From Bacteroidia bacterium (GTDB lineage Bacteria > Bacteroidota > Bacteroidia > B-17B0 > Aurantibacillaceae): a DNA stretch of 64,000 nt. The DNA lies in assembly GCA_022841465.1 (NCBI GenBank), contig JALHRL010000015.1:22720-86719 (forward strand), in the 5' to 3' direction. Below the pieces are notes generated by a model, which was not told the DNA's origin, made no database searches, and was given only the letters and a program-made list of their open reading frames with translations. The position numbers and the translations under genes were made by a program. Below, piece after piece: positions 53,159 through 63,640 of this stretch; the stretch's first letter is position 1, and each line of letters begins with the position of its first letter.

Positions 53159-54709
53159 ATGAGGAAAGGGTACTTAATACTTTTTGTTGTGATTTTTTCT
53201 TCATTAGGAGCTCAAAATAAAGGGCTAGTTAAGAAGTATAAAAAAGAGGCGGATTTTTATTTTAAAAACGAAGATTATTATAACGCATTGAGTTTTTATA
53301 ACAAAATATTGATGGAAGATGCTAAAAATGAAGAAATTCATATTTACTCATTAATTTGTAAAAACAAGCTTTCATATCCATTAGATAGTTTAGTTCAAAA
53401 CGAAGAAAGATTATCTGTTTCAAAATTAGCAGATGCAAAATATTGTTTAGCACTTATAAAGCATCAAAAAAAATCGTTTGATGAAAGTATTGTTTTGTTA
53501 GAGGCCTCCTTTAAAAAATCGGGTAAAAACAGATTGGTAAAAAGCGATGAAATAAAGTACATGATTCAGGTAAATAAAAATGCCAAAGAACAAGTTGCAA
53601 ACCCGCATCGTGCTATTATTAAAAATGTAGGTGCAAATATAAATACATCATTTCCTGAGTATGTTCCTGTTATAACTCCCGATGAAACAGCATTGTATTT
53701 TACTACTCGCCGGCCAACTAATATTGGAGGAAAAAAAGATGCTTACGGATATTATTATGAAGATATTTATGTGAGTAAAAAAGATGGTGAAGGATGGCAA
53801 CCGGCTGAGAATATTGGCTCTACTATTAATTCTGAAGGTAATGAATCATGTGTTGCCTTAAGTTATGATGGTTATAAAATGATTGTATACAAAAGTGCGC
53901 CGAGTGGAACAAAAGGACATTTGTATATTACAAAACTAAATGAAAATAGTAAATGGGAGCCTTTGCAGTTATTAGGAAGCGAAATAAATTCTCAATACAG
54001 CGAATCAAGTGCTTGTTTCACTAATGATACTAGTGAAATTTATTTTTGTAGTACAAGGCCCGGAGGTTATGGAGGCAAAGATATTTACAGGATAAAAAAA
54101 TTACCTAACGGTAAATGGTCTTTGGCATATAATCTTGGCCCAACTATAAATACAGCAGAAGACGAAGAATCACCGTTTTTACATATTGATGGAAGCACTT
54201 TTTATTTCAGTTCTAAAGGGCACAATACTATTGGTGAATACGATATTTATAAAAGCACATATAACTCAGATAATACATCTTATACAAAAGCAGAAAACTT
54301 AGGTTACCCAATTAATGGTGTTGGAAATGATTTGTTTTTTACATTGAACGTAAATGCGCAAAAAGCATATTACTCTTCCATTAAAGAAGATAGTTTTGGG
54401 AGCAGTGACATATATGAAATTGATACGCGTTTTAGCGATAATGATTTAGTGGTAAAAAACGGAATTTTATATAAAGAAAACATTTTAGGGAAGGGAAAAA
54501 TAACATTATTAGATAATGAAACAAATAAGGTAACAGGTATATATAATTCAAACCCTAAAACCGGCAAGTTTATTTTAATAATTAACCCTTTTAAAAGTTA
54601 TAAGTTAATAGTACAAGAAGAAGGTTTTCAAGCAATAGTTTTAGAACTAGAACCTGTTGCTTATGAAAAAAATGAATCCCAAATAGAATTAAAACTAACA
54701 AAGAAATAA
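53159..54709 (+). CDS. PD40/WD40-like beta-propeller exported protein
   Basis: The 516-residue protein has a signal peptide (about 1-18, SSLGAQ), a TPR-like stretch (about 25-110, ADFYFKNEDYYNALSFYNKIL) and PD40 propeller repeats (about 155-420, e.g. SSTRPGGYGGKDIYRIKK, YFSSKGHNTIGEYDIYKS). A carboxypeptidase-like beta domain follows (about 430-516, KGKITLLDNETNKVTGIYN). It resembles the PorE/SprE-like partner of T9SS operons but lacks the C-terminal OmpA peptidoglycan-binding domain seen in PorE. One base separates it from the cargo stop. Confidence 0.85.
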   Translation: MRKGYLILFVVIFSSLGAQNKGLVKKYKKEADFYFKNEDYYNALSFYNKILMEDAKNEEIHIYSLICKNKLSYPLDSLVQNEERLSVSKLADAKYCLALIKHQKKSFDESIVLLEASFKKSGKNRLVKSDEIKYMIQVNKNAKEQVANPHRAIIKNVGANINTSFPEYVPVITPDETALYFTTRRPTNIGGKKDAYGYYYEDIYVSKKDGEGWQPAENIGSTINSEGNESCVALSYDGYKMIVYKSAPSGTKGHLYITKLNENSKWEPLQLLGSEINSQYSESSACFTNDTSEIYFCSTRPGGYGGKDIYRIKKLPNGKWSLAYNLGPTINTAEDEESPFLHIDGSTFYFSSKGHNTIGEYDIYKSTYNSDNTSYTKAENLGYPINGVGNDLFFTLNVNAQKAYYSSIKEDSFGSSDIYEIDTRFSDNDLVVKNGILYKENILGKGKITLLDNETNKVTGIYNSNPKTGKFILIINPFKSYKLIVQEEGFQAIVLELEPVAYEKNESQIELKLTKK

Positions 54710-54710
54710 T

Positions 54711-55712
54711 TTGAAAAAGTATTTTTACATCTCGGTTTTCTTTTCTTTTCTTTTTAATAATTTAAAAAGTCAAGATTTACAATTTACACAGTTTAATTCA
54801 ACTGTTCAGTATTTAAACCCTGCATTTTCGGGCCTAACAAAAGAACATCGTTTTTTAGCAGCCTATAGAAACCAATGGCCCGGAATTAAAAAAAGTTTTG
54901 TTAACTATATGGTTGCCTACGATTATAATTTACTTCGCTATAACAGTGGCATTGGAGGCTATGTGTTGCAAGATGTTGCAGGAACATCTAATCTTACCAA
55001 CACTCAGGTAAATTTAAATTACGCATACAGTTTAGCTTTAAATGATAAAATAGATTTGCGTGGTGGCTTACAGGTAGGATTTCAACAAAAAAAATACAGT
55101 GCAACCAATTTGGTTTTTAACGATCAGTTAATAACAGGTGCAAGTGTTTCGCAAGACGCAGTTACTGCAAGTCCGGTTTCTGTTTTTGATTTAGGTGCAG
55201 GTTTATTATTAAATGCAGAATCATTTTGGTTTGGTTTTTCAGCTAAACATCTTACTCAACCCAATGTAAGTTTAGTTGGTGGAAATGAAGTGTTACCGCT
55301 TTTAATGAGTGCCCATGGCGCTTATAAAATCATTTTCGCAAGAAATGAAGGCGATGCACCTTCGCAGTATTTAAGTTTTTTATTTAATTACAGGCATCAA
55401 TCTGTGCACGATCAGTTAGATTTTGGCGCTCAGTATTTTCACAAAATTGTAAGTTTTGGTGTTTGGTACAGAGGTATTCCCGTTAAAACATACAATCCAG
55501 GTTATACAAATAGCGAAAGTATTGCAGCATTAATTGGGGTAGAGCAATTAGATGGTAAATTAAAAATTTGTTACAGTTACGATTACACTATTTCAAAATT
55601 AACTTCAAAAAACACTTCTGGGGCACATGAAATTAGTGTAATTTATGAGCTTTATCAGGGTAAAGCACGCAAAAAAATTAAGCCAACTATAAGTACTCCA
55701 ATGAAATTTTAA
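54711..55712 (+). CDS. PorP/SprF family T9SS outer-membrane protein
   Basis: The 333-residue beta-barrel protein starts with a signal peptide and the family opening DLQFTQFNSTVQYLNPAFSGLTKEHRF. The segment QWPGIKKSFVNYMVAYDYN is also typical. SprF is needed for surface delivery of SprB, a type B cargo, so this protein probably serves the cargo at 49894. The start is TTG at 54711, one base after the PD40 stop. There is a 76-base gap to the CreD gene. Confidence 0.94.
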   Translation: MKKYFYISVFFSFLFNNLKSQDLQFTQFNSTVQYLNPAFSGLTKEHRFLAAYRNQWPGIKKSFVNYMVAYDYNLLRYNSGIGGYVLQDVAGTSNLTNTQVNLNYAYSLALNDKIDLRGGLQVGFQQKKYSATNLVFNDQLITGASVSQDAVTASPVSVFDLGAGLLLNAESFWFGFSAKHLTQPNVSLVGGNEVLPLLMSAHGAYKIIFARNEGDAPSQYLSFLFNYRHQSVHDQLDFGAQYFHKIVSFGVWYRGIPVKTYNPGYTNSESIAALIGVEQLDGKLKICYSYDYTISKLTSKNTSGAHEISVIYELYQGKARKKIKPTISTPMKF

Positions 55713-55788
55713 TAATACTGTTTAGTTAAATAAAACTAAATGGGCAATTATTGCCTTAATTTCCGTTTACATTTATAAAAAAACAACC

Positions 55789-57156
55789 ATGGAAAATTAC
55801 CAACCTAACCAAGGGCAAGAGTCTATTGCCAAAAACGAAGAGGGCGTTTTTAATAAGTACCATGTGGTAGTTAAAAGTTTTATAATTTTTATTCTATTAC
55901 TAATATTTATTATTCCTCAAGTATTTACCAGCGAATTAATTAGAGAAAGAGAAAATAATCAGGAAGCTGCTTTTATAGATATTTCTGAGAAATGGAGCGG
56001 AAGACAAACAATTACCGGCCCCATTATGGCAATACCTTATTTAGAATATTACAGAGATACAAACAGGGTTTTGAGATACACCAAACATCATTTATATTTT
56101 TTACCTGAAAAGCTTGATTATAAATCAGAAATTTTACCGGAAAAAAGGCATCGGAATATTTATGAAGTGGTAGTTTATAATTCTAAAATTAAAGTTAATG
56201 CAAATTTTGAAAGAATAGATTTAAAGAAATTAAATATTCCTAAAGAAAATATTTTATGGAATGAGGCCTCTGTTATTTTAGGTTTAACAGATATGCGGGG
56301 GATTAAAGAGAAGTTAGAAATGAGCTTAGACAATAAAACGTATCAATTTAACCCCGGTGTTGTTTCAAGAGATATTTTTGAATCTGGAGCCATTGCGCCT
56401 TTGTTTATTGATAGCGTAGATGTGTTTTTATCTTCCGGCCATTCACTAAAGTTGGACATAGATTTAAAAGGAAGCGAAAAAATGTTTTTTGTTCCCGTGG
56501 GTAAAACAACCACGGTTAATATGAAATCGGTTTGGCAAACACCTGCATTTAATGGACAGTTTTTGCCGGAGAATTCGGTGGTAGATGCAAGTGGGTTTAA
56601 TGCTAATTGGAAAGTATTACATTTAAACAGAAACTATCCGCAGGTTTTTACAGACAGCAATTATAGTATTAATTACAGTGCATTTGGAGTAGATTTAATT
56701 ATGCCTATTGATGGTTACCAAAAAACCAGTAGGTCGGTAAAATACGCCATGCTAATTATTTTACTTACATTTTTAGTTTTCTTTTTGGTTGAAATTACAC
56801 AACAAAAAAAGATACATCCGTTTAATTACATTATTGTAGGTTTTGCACTTTGTTTATTTTACACACTTTTACTTTCCTTTAGTGAATACATGGTGTTTTC
56901 ATTGGCATATTTAATTGCAACCATAATGACAGTTGGATCTATTTCTTATTTTATTTACTATTTGTTTAAAGGAACGAAAGTGTTTAGTGCAATAGGCGGA
57001 ATGCTTTTGTTACTATATGGTTTTATGTTTGTTATCATTCAATTAGAAAATTATGCTTTGTTAATTGGTAGTTTAGGTTTGTTTGTAGTAATGTTTGCAA
57101 TAATGAATTACACCAGAAATATAGATTGGTATAATTTGGGAAAGAAAAAAGAATAG
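55789..57156 (+). CDS. CreD-like inner membrane protein (cell envelope integrity)
   Basis: The 455-residue protein has one N-terminal helix (about 28-48), a large extracytoplasmic beta domain (about 55-315) and a cluster of six C-terminal helices (about 320-445). The pattern FINQ.E.SGRQTITGPIMAIPYLEYYRDTN matches CreD, an inner-membrane protein of the CreBC regulon whose role is in envelope stress. No creBC lies here. It is followed by a terminator and convergent to the giant adhesin gene. Confidence 0.88.
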   Translation: MENYQPNQGQESIAKNEEGVFNKYHVVVKSFIIFILLLIFIIPQVFTSELIRERENNQEAAFIDISEKWSGRQTITGPIMAIPYLEYYRDTNRVLRYTKHHLYFLPEKLDYKSEILPEKRHRNIYEVVVYNSKIKVNANFERIDLKKLNIPKENILWNEASVILGLTDMRGIKEKLEMSLDNKTYQFNPGVVSRDIFESGAIAPLFIDSVDVFLSSGHSLKLDIDLKGSEKMFFVPVGKTTTVNMKSVWQTPAFNGQFLPENSVVDASGFNANWKVLHLNRNYPQVFTDSNYSINYSAFGVDLIMPIDGYQKTSRSVKYAMLIILLTFLVFFLVEITQQKKIHPFNYIIVGFALCLFYTLLLSFSEYMVFSLAYLIATIMTVGSISYFIYYLFKGTKVFSAIGGMLLLLYGFMFVIIQLENYALLIGSLGLFVVMFAIMNYTRNIDWYNLGKKKE

Positions 57157-57166
57157 AATACGAATA

Positions 57167-57198
57167 AAAAAACCCTTCCAAATTTGGAAGGGTTTTTT
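57167..57198. terminator. Bidirectional terminator, 32-base perfect palindrome
   Basis: AAAAAACCCTTCCAAA is immediately followed by its exact reverse complement, a 16-base-pair stem without a fixed loop, with T tracts on both strands. It separates the convergent creD and adhesin genes. Confidence 0.85.
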
Positions 57199-57206
57199 GT
57201 TTCAAA

Positions 57207-60200
57207 TTATTTAAGTAAGGTTACGTGTCCGGTTTTGGTGTACTTTTTACCATCTAATGCTTTATATGTAACCAGGTATACATACACATCGTTTTTGCAT
57301 AGCACATCATTATAGTATCCGTTCCATCCGGTAGTTTGTTCTTCCGCAAAATATAGTCTTTCACCCCATCTATCAAAAATGGTTACACTTATTTCGCTAA
57401 TACCAACGCCGTAAACTAAAAACGTTTCATTTAAACCATCTTCGTTAGGTGTAAATATATTAGGGATGTAGATGCTGTGGTTTTTTGTTACCTCAATGCA
57501 AACTTCATCAATAGCCTTACAACCAAATTCGTTTATTGCTTGTATTTTATAACAGCCGGTATTATTAGGCATTATTTGTGTATACGGACAATCTTTACAT
57601 AACACGCCATCACCAGAAATCCAAGAAATAGTACCAGTACCTTTTGCATTTAAGTACATGGGTTCATCAATGTTGTATATCATGTCAGGCCCTGCATCTA
57701 CTCTAGGTACAGGGTTTACATTTACAAGCACAGTTGCAGTAACTTTACAAAATCCTCCATCTGAAATAAACACGGTATAAATTGTTGTTGATGCTGGATT
57801 TGCATACGGTGAAGAAATATGTGGATTGCTTAAACCATCTTCCGGTGTCCATTGATAGGAATTACTTCCACCAGATGTTAATCTAATTGTTTCACCTTGG
57901 CATATAGTTGAACTGTTACTAATTGCTGCATTAATTGGAGCTACTACTTCTACTAAAATCTCCTGAGTCATAACACAACTAACTGTTCCGTTAGAGTTAA
58001 TTCCGGTTATAGTGTAATTAGTGTTTACACTTGGTGATACAACAGCAACATTTGGTGAAACCATGTTTAAGGTTTGAACCGGACTCCAACTATAATTTTG
58101 GGCACCCGTTGCAAAAATATTAGAAGAGTTACCATAACATACTTTGCTTGGGTTAGCAATTAAGTTTAAAACTGGTTTTGCTACTACATGTATTGGCACC
58201 TCTAATGTAGCAGTACATATGCCGTTAGTACCAATTAGCGAATAGATGGTTGTTGCAGCAGGTGAGGCTACAATAAAATTAGAATTTGCGTCACTAATAT
58301 TTACATTAGGAACCCAAGTGTACGAGCTTGCACCATTCGCATTAATATTAGCAATATCTCCTGAACATAAAACGGTTCTATCTGCAATGGCTTGTAAGTT
58401 TGGTAAAGGTACTACAGTAACTTGTTGCACTGCGGTTGAAGTACAAGAGTTTAACATTCCTATTACGGTGTATAATGTAGTTACATTTGGCGACGCAATA
58501 ACATTACTTGCCAAAGGATTATCTAAAGAAGCTGAAGGGAACCAAGTATAACTAGCTGCGCCAAATGCAGCCAAGCCAATTGAACTTCCAGCACAAATTG
58601 TTGGATTACCCGGTGTAATTAAAACCGTTGGATTTGGAACCACATCAACCGTTGTAGTTTGAGTTGTACTGTTACAATTTAAACTTGTACCTATTACGCT
58701 GTAAACAGTAGTGTTAGTTGGACTCGCAAACACCGTTGCACCGTTTGGTGAACTTAATGAACCTGCAGGCGACCAATTGTATGAATCAGCACCACTTGCC
58801 GTTAACATTACACTCTTTCCAAAACAAACTGTTGCAGTTGGTATTGAAATATTTGGATTCGGAATAATTGCCACACTAAAAGTTGCAATATTGGTACAAG
58901 TTGATGCGCTTCCTATTACAGTTCCTGTTCCAATTATTGAAGGAGGAATTGCAGTACCAAGAACATTTGGTCCTGATGTAGTGTTTGCGTTTAATCCGTT
59001 AAATCCTAACCATGTGTATGATGTTGCGCCCATTGCAGTAATGTTAATGGTGTTTGGTGAGCCATTAAAATTATTCATACATAAGCTTGGGCTGCTGGTT
59101 GAAATATTTACAATAGGTAAGTTTATTACTGTTACTGTTCTTACAGCAGTATTGGTACATGTAGCTTGCTCACCTATTACAGTATATTCTAAAGTAGATG
59201 TTGGATTTACTGTAACGTTAGAACCAATTAAATTAGAAATGGAGATATTAGGCGACCATGTATAATTTGTTGCGCCACTTGCTGTTAATCCAATAGATGT
59301 ACCAAAACAAATAGTTGGTGTTGGTGGTGAAATTACTGGTGTTGGATTTGCAACTACGTTTGCTGTTCCATTTTGTGTTTGTGAGTTACAACCTACGCTG
59401 CTTCCTATTACACTGTATACGGTAGTTACGGCAGGGTTTGCTGTAACGTTGGCACCATTAGCTGTGTTCAAGGTTGCTGCCGGCGACCAGGTATATGTAT
59501 TAGCACCACTTGCGCTTAAGTTTATATTGGTACCTGCACACATACTGCCTGAAGTAACCGCAATTATAGGATTAGGGATTGCGTTTACAGTAAAGGTTGC
59601 TATATTGGTACATGTACCATTTGCACCAATTACTGTTCCGGTTCCAATTGCATTCCCATTTGATGTTCCGATGATAGATGATCCGTTTAATGTATTAGTA
59701 GTTAAACCTACAATTGGCCCCCATGTAAATGTTGTAGCACCACTTGCATTTAATACAACTGTGTTTGGTGAACCATTAAAATTATTCATACACAAAGTAT
59801 TGCTGCTTGGTGCTACACTTACAACAGGTAATGGTAAAACGGTTACGGTAACTACCGCAACATTTGTACAAGTTGTTTGCTCACCAATAATAGTATAGGT
59901 TTGATTTGCTGTTGGATTTACATTTACGTTTGGTCCGTTTAAAGTAGATATGGCAACGTTAGGCGACCAAGTATAATTATTGGCACCACTTGCGGTTAAA
60001 TTAATATTATCTCCTAAACATATTACCGGGTTTGGAGGTGTAATAACTACTGTTGGATTTGCAACAACAGTTGCTATTGCATTTTGCGTTTGTGAATTAC
60101 ATCCTACACTACTTCCAATAACACTATAAACTGTTGTAACACTTGGACTGGCAATAACATTAGGTCCTGTTGCCATGTTTAGTGCTGTTGATGGCGACCA

Positions 60201-63200
60201 TGCATAGGTGTTTGCACCACTTGCACTTAAGTTTACACTAGTGCCTGCACACATACTTCCTGATGTAACTGCAATTACAGGATTAGGTATTGCATTAACC
60301 GTAAAGGTTGCCATATTTGTACAAGTACCATTTGCGCCAATTACTGTTCCGGTAGCAACAGCGTTGCCGTTTGATGTTCCTATTACTGATGAACCATTAA
60401 GTGTGTTTGTAGTTAAACCAACAATTGGTCCCCAGGTATAAGTATTAGCGCCACTAGCATTTAAGGTTACGGTGTTAGGTGAATTATTAAAATTATTCAT
60501 ACATAAGGTTGGACTGCTTGGTGTAACAGTAACCGATGGTAAACCTAAAACTGAAACTGTCACAACTGCAACATTTGTACAACCGGCCTGAGAACCAAGT
60601 ACAGAATAAGTTTGTGTAGCAGTTGGATTAGATGTTACATTAGCACCAACTATAGTGTTTAGTGCGATGTTTGGTGTCCATGTATAATTTGTTGCACCGC
60701 TTGCTGTTAAAGCAATATTATTTCCTAAACAAATTGCAGGAGTAGGTGGGTTAACTATGACCGTTGGATTTGCAACTACCGATGCTGTTCCATTTTGTGT
60801 TTGTGAATTACAACCTACACTGCTTCCAATAACACTATACATTGTTGTAACACTTGGGCTAGCGGTAACGTTTGCACCGTTAGCTGTGTTTAATGTTGCT
60901 GCCGGCGACCAAGAATACGTATTGGCACCACTTGCATTTAAGTTTACACTAGTGCCTGCACACATACTTCCTGATGTAACTGCAATTACAGGATTAAGTA
61001 TTGCATTAACCGTAAAGGTTGCCATATTTGTACAAGTACCATTTGCGCCAATTACTGTTCCGGTTCCAATTGCATTTCCGTTTGATGTTCCTATTACAGA
61101 AGAACCGTTTAAGGTGTTTGTAGTTAATCCAACTATTGGTCCCCAGGTGTAAGTGTTTGCTCCATTCGCATTTAATGTTACGGTGTTGGGTGAATTATTA
61201 AAATTATTCATACATATGGTTGGACTGCTTGGTGTAACAGTAACCGATGGTAAACCTAATACCGAAACAGTTACAACAGCAACGTTAGTACAGCCAGCTG
61301 TAGAGCCCAATACCGAATAAGTTTGAGTAGTAGTTGGATTAGAATTTACATTGGCACCTAAGGTTGTGCTTAGAGCAATGTTTGGTGTCCATGTATAATT
61401 TGTTGCACCGCTTGCAGTTAATGCAATATTATTTCCTAAACAAATTGCAGGAGTAGGTGGGTTAACTGTAACAGTTGGATTTGGCACAACATTTAATGTT
61501 ACATTTTGCGTTTGCGAATTACATCCTACACTTGTACCAATAATACTATAAACAGTTGTAACATTTGGATTGGCAATAACATTTGGCCCATTAGTAGTGT
61601 TTAAACCGGTTCCAGGAGCCCATGTATATGTTGAAGCTCCACTTACTGAAAGATTGGTACTGAATCCCTGACAAATACTTGCAGTTGCCGGAGCAGGAAC
61701 TATAGTAGGGTTTGGAATTACAGTAACAGTATATACGGCACTATTTGTACATGCGCCAATAGCTCCAACAACTGTTAAGGTAGCAACAGTTTGATTTGCT
61801 GTTACCGGTCCTGTTAATGTTATTGGTGAACTATTTAAATTTGGTGCTCCAGAAAAACCTGCAGGCAATGTCCATGAATAACTATTTGCGCCTGATGATG
61901 TAAGATTTGTTGTATTAATGGAGCCATTAAAGTTTTGAGAACAGAAAGTATTAGTACCGGTAACTGTAAGCGTTGGTAACGGAAGCACAGAGGCGTTAGA
62001 AACAGCTGTATTGGTACAGCCTTGAGCACTTGTTACAGTTACTGTATAATTACCTGATTGATTTAATTGTGCGTTTGTTATAATAGGATTTTGCAGTGCT
62101 GAATTAAATCCATTTGGTCCAACCCATGCATAAGCAGTACCTCCGTTTGCCGTTAAAGCTAAATTAGTATTTAAACAAGCTGTTGGATTATTAACTGCAA
62201 TTACCGGTAACGGATTTACTACCACCGTTGAGACGGCAGTTCCGCTACAACCCAAAGAGTTAGTTCCGGTTACTGTATATATGGTTGTTGCTGCGGGAGT
62301 GGCCACAACGTTGGGGCCATTAGCAGAACTTAATGTTGCAGAGGGAGTCCACGTATAAGTACCACCACCAATTGCAGATAGCGTAATTGAATTTCCAGTA
62401 CAAATAGTTCCACTGTTAACTGCAAGTGTAGTTGCGTTAGCAGGAATAAGAACCGTAGCACTTCCTGTTAAACAACCTGATGCATCTCTAACTGTAACGG
62501 TATAATTTCCTGTTGGAACATTCGTAATAACAGATGTGTTCAGTGCTGTTGGTGTCCAGGTATAGCTATAAGGGGCAGTACCGCCTGTAACAATAGCTGT
62601 TGCACTTCCAGCCGTGCAAGTAGATGTAACAACCGGCGTTACAGTTAAATTATTTGAACATACATTACAATTTGTTCTGTAGTATAAGCCTTCCACCATA
62701 ATGTTATAACAATCACCATTATTTGTTACACTATATCTACAGGTTGTTTGACCTGCATTTACTGCAGGTGCAGCAGCCATAACCATGTGGTCATACCAAT
62801 CATTAGAAGCAGCGGGATAAACAAAATTATTTGCTGGAGCATTAAATGCAACGTCTGTAGGGTTTATGTTTTGTAAATCGGTAATAAACATAAAGGCATT
62901 TGCCATTGTTGAGGCAGCACAAGCATTAAATCCTGTTATTGTATTTGTTTGTGTACCACCAACACCAACTTGGCAACCATCTGCAATTACAATGTGCCCT
63001 GTGAAATTTTGTGTTGGGTCGGCATAAATAATTAAAATACTTGCGCCATCCATGTCATTACCCGGTGTAGTAATACTAGTTGGTATTCCGGAAACCATGT
63101 AGTTTCCATTACCTGTAATTAATGCTGTTATATCTGCTCTATAATTATAAGTTCCTGTGTAACCCCAACATTTATCTATGTGATTTCCAATTTGAGTCAT

Positions 63201-63626
63201 AGGAAAAACAGAAGCTGTAGCTGCGGGGTTAGTAACTGTTGCACTAAAATTAATTCCGTTACCCGAACCCCCTGTGTATAAGTAAGCCCTTAAAATTTGC
63301 CTACATACTGGTATACCTGTAATAGTAATTGCTGCCGGTTGATTAACTCCAGCCGGAAAAAAACGTTTCCCCAGCCTTACTTTAGCCATGGTATAATTTA
63401 AACCACATGCCGTTGCAGTGTAACTTGTAGCAATTGTTCCATTACCATTATTTATTTGATCGTTTCCTGGGCCTTTAGGATTTGGTGAGTTTTGATTAAC
63501 CGGTGCACAAGTTGCTTGGCTAGTTCCTAATTTGTTTGGGTTCCAGTCAATATTTTTTTGCGAAAACAATTCTGTTGCAAAAAAACTTAAGGCTGTAAAA
63601 ACGAATGCTGATAGATTTAATCTCAT
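57207..63626 (-). CDS. Giant repeat adhesin with T9SS type B sorting domain
   Basis: I start at ATG 63626 (2139 residues), which gives a signal peptide MRLNLSAFVFTALSFFATELFSQ; a longer start 21 bases upstream is possible. The N-terminal region (about 90-320) resembles DUF3344 surface domains and is followed by one SprB-type repeat (about 325-390). Most of the protein is tandem Ig-like beta repeats; residues about 565-1675 form a higher-order array of three-domain units of exactly 237 residues. The C-terminus (IYIPNIFTPNEDGLNETFLVYG, then RWGERLYFAEEQTTGWNGYY, GHVTLLK) is the type B sorting domain. It is a surface adhesin or gliding-related protein. Confidence 0.93.
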   Translation of the reverse strand: MRLNLSAFVFTALSFFATELFSQKNIDWNPNKLGTSQATCAPVNQNSPNPKGPGNDQINNGNGTIATSYTATACGLNYTMAKVRLGKRFFPAGVNQPAAITITGIPVCRQILRAYLYTGGSGNGINFSATVTNPAATASVFPMTQIGNHIDKCWGYTGTYNYRADITALITGNGNYMVSGIPTSITTPGNDMDGASILIIYADPTQNFTGHIVIADGCQVGVGGTQTNTITGFNACAASTMANAFMFITDLQNINPTDVAFNAPANNFVYPAASNDWYDHMVMAAAPAVNAGQTTCRYSVTNNGDCYNIMVEGLYYRTNCNVCSNNLTVTPVVTSTCTAGSATAIVTGGTAPYSYTWTPTALNTSVITNVPTGNYTVTVRDASGCLTGSATVLIPANATTLAVNSGTICTGNSITLSAIGGGTYTWTPSATLSSANGPNVVATPAATTIYTVTGTNSLGCSGTAVSTVVVNPLPVIAVNNPTACLNTNLALTANGGTAYAWVGPNGFNSALQNPIITNAQLNQSGNYTVTVTSAQGCTNTAVSNASVLPLPTLTVTGTNTFCSQNFNGSINTTNLTSSGANSYSWTLPAGFSGAPNLNSSPITLTGPVTANQTVATLTVVGAIGACTNSAVYTVTVIPNPTIVPAPATASICQGFSTNLSVSGASTYTWAPGTGLNTTNGPNVIANPNVTTVYSIIGTSVGCNSQTQNVTLNVVPNPTVTVNPPTPAICLGNNIALTASGATNYTWTPNIALSTTLGANVNSNPTTTQTYSVLGSTAGCTNVAVVTVSVLGLPSVTVTPSSPTICMNNFNNSPNTVTLNANGANTYTWGPIVGLTTNTLNGSSVIGTSNGNAIGTGTVIGANGTCTNMATFTVNAILNPVIAVTSGSMCAGTSVNLNASGANTYSWSPAATLNTANGANVTASPSVTTMYSVIGSSVGCNSQTQNGTASVVANPTVIVNPPTPAICLGNNIALTASGATNYTWTPNIALNTIVGANVTSNPTATQTYSVLGSQAGCTNVAVVTVSVLGLPSVTVTPSSPTLCMNNFNNSPNTVTLNASGANTYTWGPIVGLTTNTLNGSSVIGTSNGNAVATGTVIGANGTCTNMATFTVNAIPNPVIAVTSGSMCAGTSVNLSASGANTYAWSPSTALNMATGPNVIASPSVTTVYSVIGSSVGCNSQTQNAIATVVANPTVVITPPNPVICLGDNINLTASGANNYTWSPNVAISTLNGPNVNVNPTANQTYTIIGEQTTCTNVAVVTVTVLPLPVVSVAPSSNTLCMNNFNGSPNTVVLNASGATTFTWGPIVGLTTNTLNGSSIIGTSNGNAIGTGTVIGANGTCTNIATFTVNAIPNPIIAVTSGSMCAGTNINLSASGANTYTWSPAATLNTANGANVTANPAVTTVYSVIGSSVGCNSQTQNGTANVVANPTPVISPPTPTICFGTSIGLTASGATNYTWSPNISISNLIGSNVTVNPTSTLEYTVIGEQATCTNTAVRTVTVINLPIVNISTSSPSLCMNNFNGSPNTINITAMGATSYTWLGFNGLNANTTSGPNVLGTAIPPSIIGTGTVIGSASTCTNIATFSVAIIPNPNISIPTATVCFGKSVMLTASGADSYNWSPAGSLSSPNGATVFASPTNTTVYSVIGTSLNCNSTTQTTTVDVVPNPTVLITPGNPTICAGSSIGLAAFGAASYTWFPSASLDNPLASNVIASPNVTTLYTVIGMLNSCTSTAVQQVTVVPLPNLQAIADRTVLCSGDIANINANGASSYTWVPNVNISDANSNFIVASPAATTIYSLIGTNGICTATLEVPIHVVAKPVLNLIANPSKVCYGNSSNIFATGAQNYSWSPVQTLNMVSPNVAVVSPSVNTNYTITGINSNGTVSCVMTQEILVEVVAPINAAISNSSTICQGETIRLTSGGSNSYQWTPEDGLSNPHISSPYANPASTTIYTVFISDGGFCKVTATVLVNVNPVPRVDAGPDMIYNIDEPMYLNAKGTGTISWISGDGVLCKDCPYTQIMPNNTGCYKIQAINEFGCKAIDEVCIEVTKNHSIYIPNIFTPNEDGLNETFLVYGVGISEISVTIFDRWGERLYFAEEQTTGWNGYYNDVLCKNDVYVYLVTYKALDGKKYTKTGHVTLLK
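58600..61930 (-). repeat. 711-bp higher-order tandem repeat within the giant adhesin
   Basis: The reverse-complement marker of the LCMNNFN segment starts at 59067, 59778, 60489 and 61200, a spacing of exactly 711 bases three times, and a diverged copy starts near 61929. Each unit codes three Ig-like domains (C-type: LCMNNFN...TWGPIVGLTT; A-type: GSMCAGTSVNLNASGANTY; B-type: AICLGNNIALTASGATNY). Confidence 0.85.
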
Positions 63627-63640
63627 ATAAAAAGGATATA

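Noticed and set aside
58246..61152. Series of long plus-strand open frames (e.g. 58711-59265, 59449-59898, 60757-61152) opposite the adhesin
   Set aside because: They are antisense shadows of a repeated coding region with biased codons; similar frames recur because the DNA is repeated. No signal or domain is convincing.
58600..61930. Regular repeats as a CRISPR-like array
   Set aside because: The period is 711 bases, the repeats are in frame with a large protein and code Ig-like domains; there are no short repeats with unique spacers.
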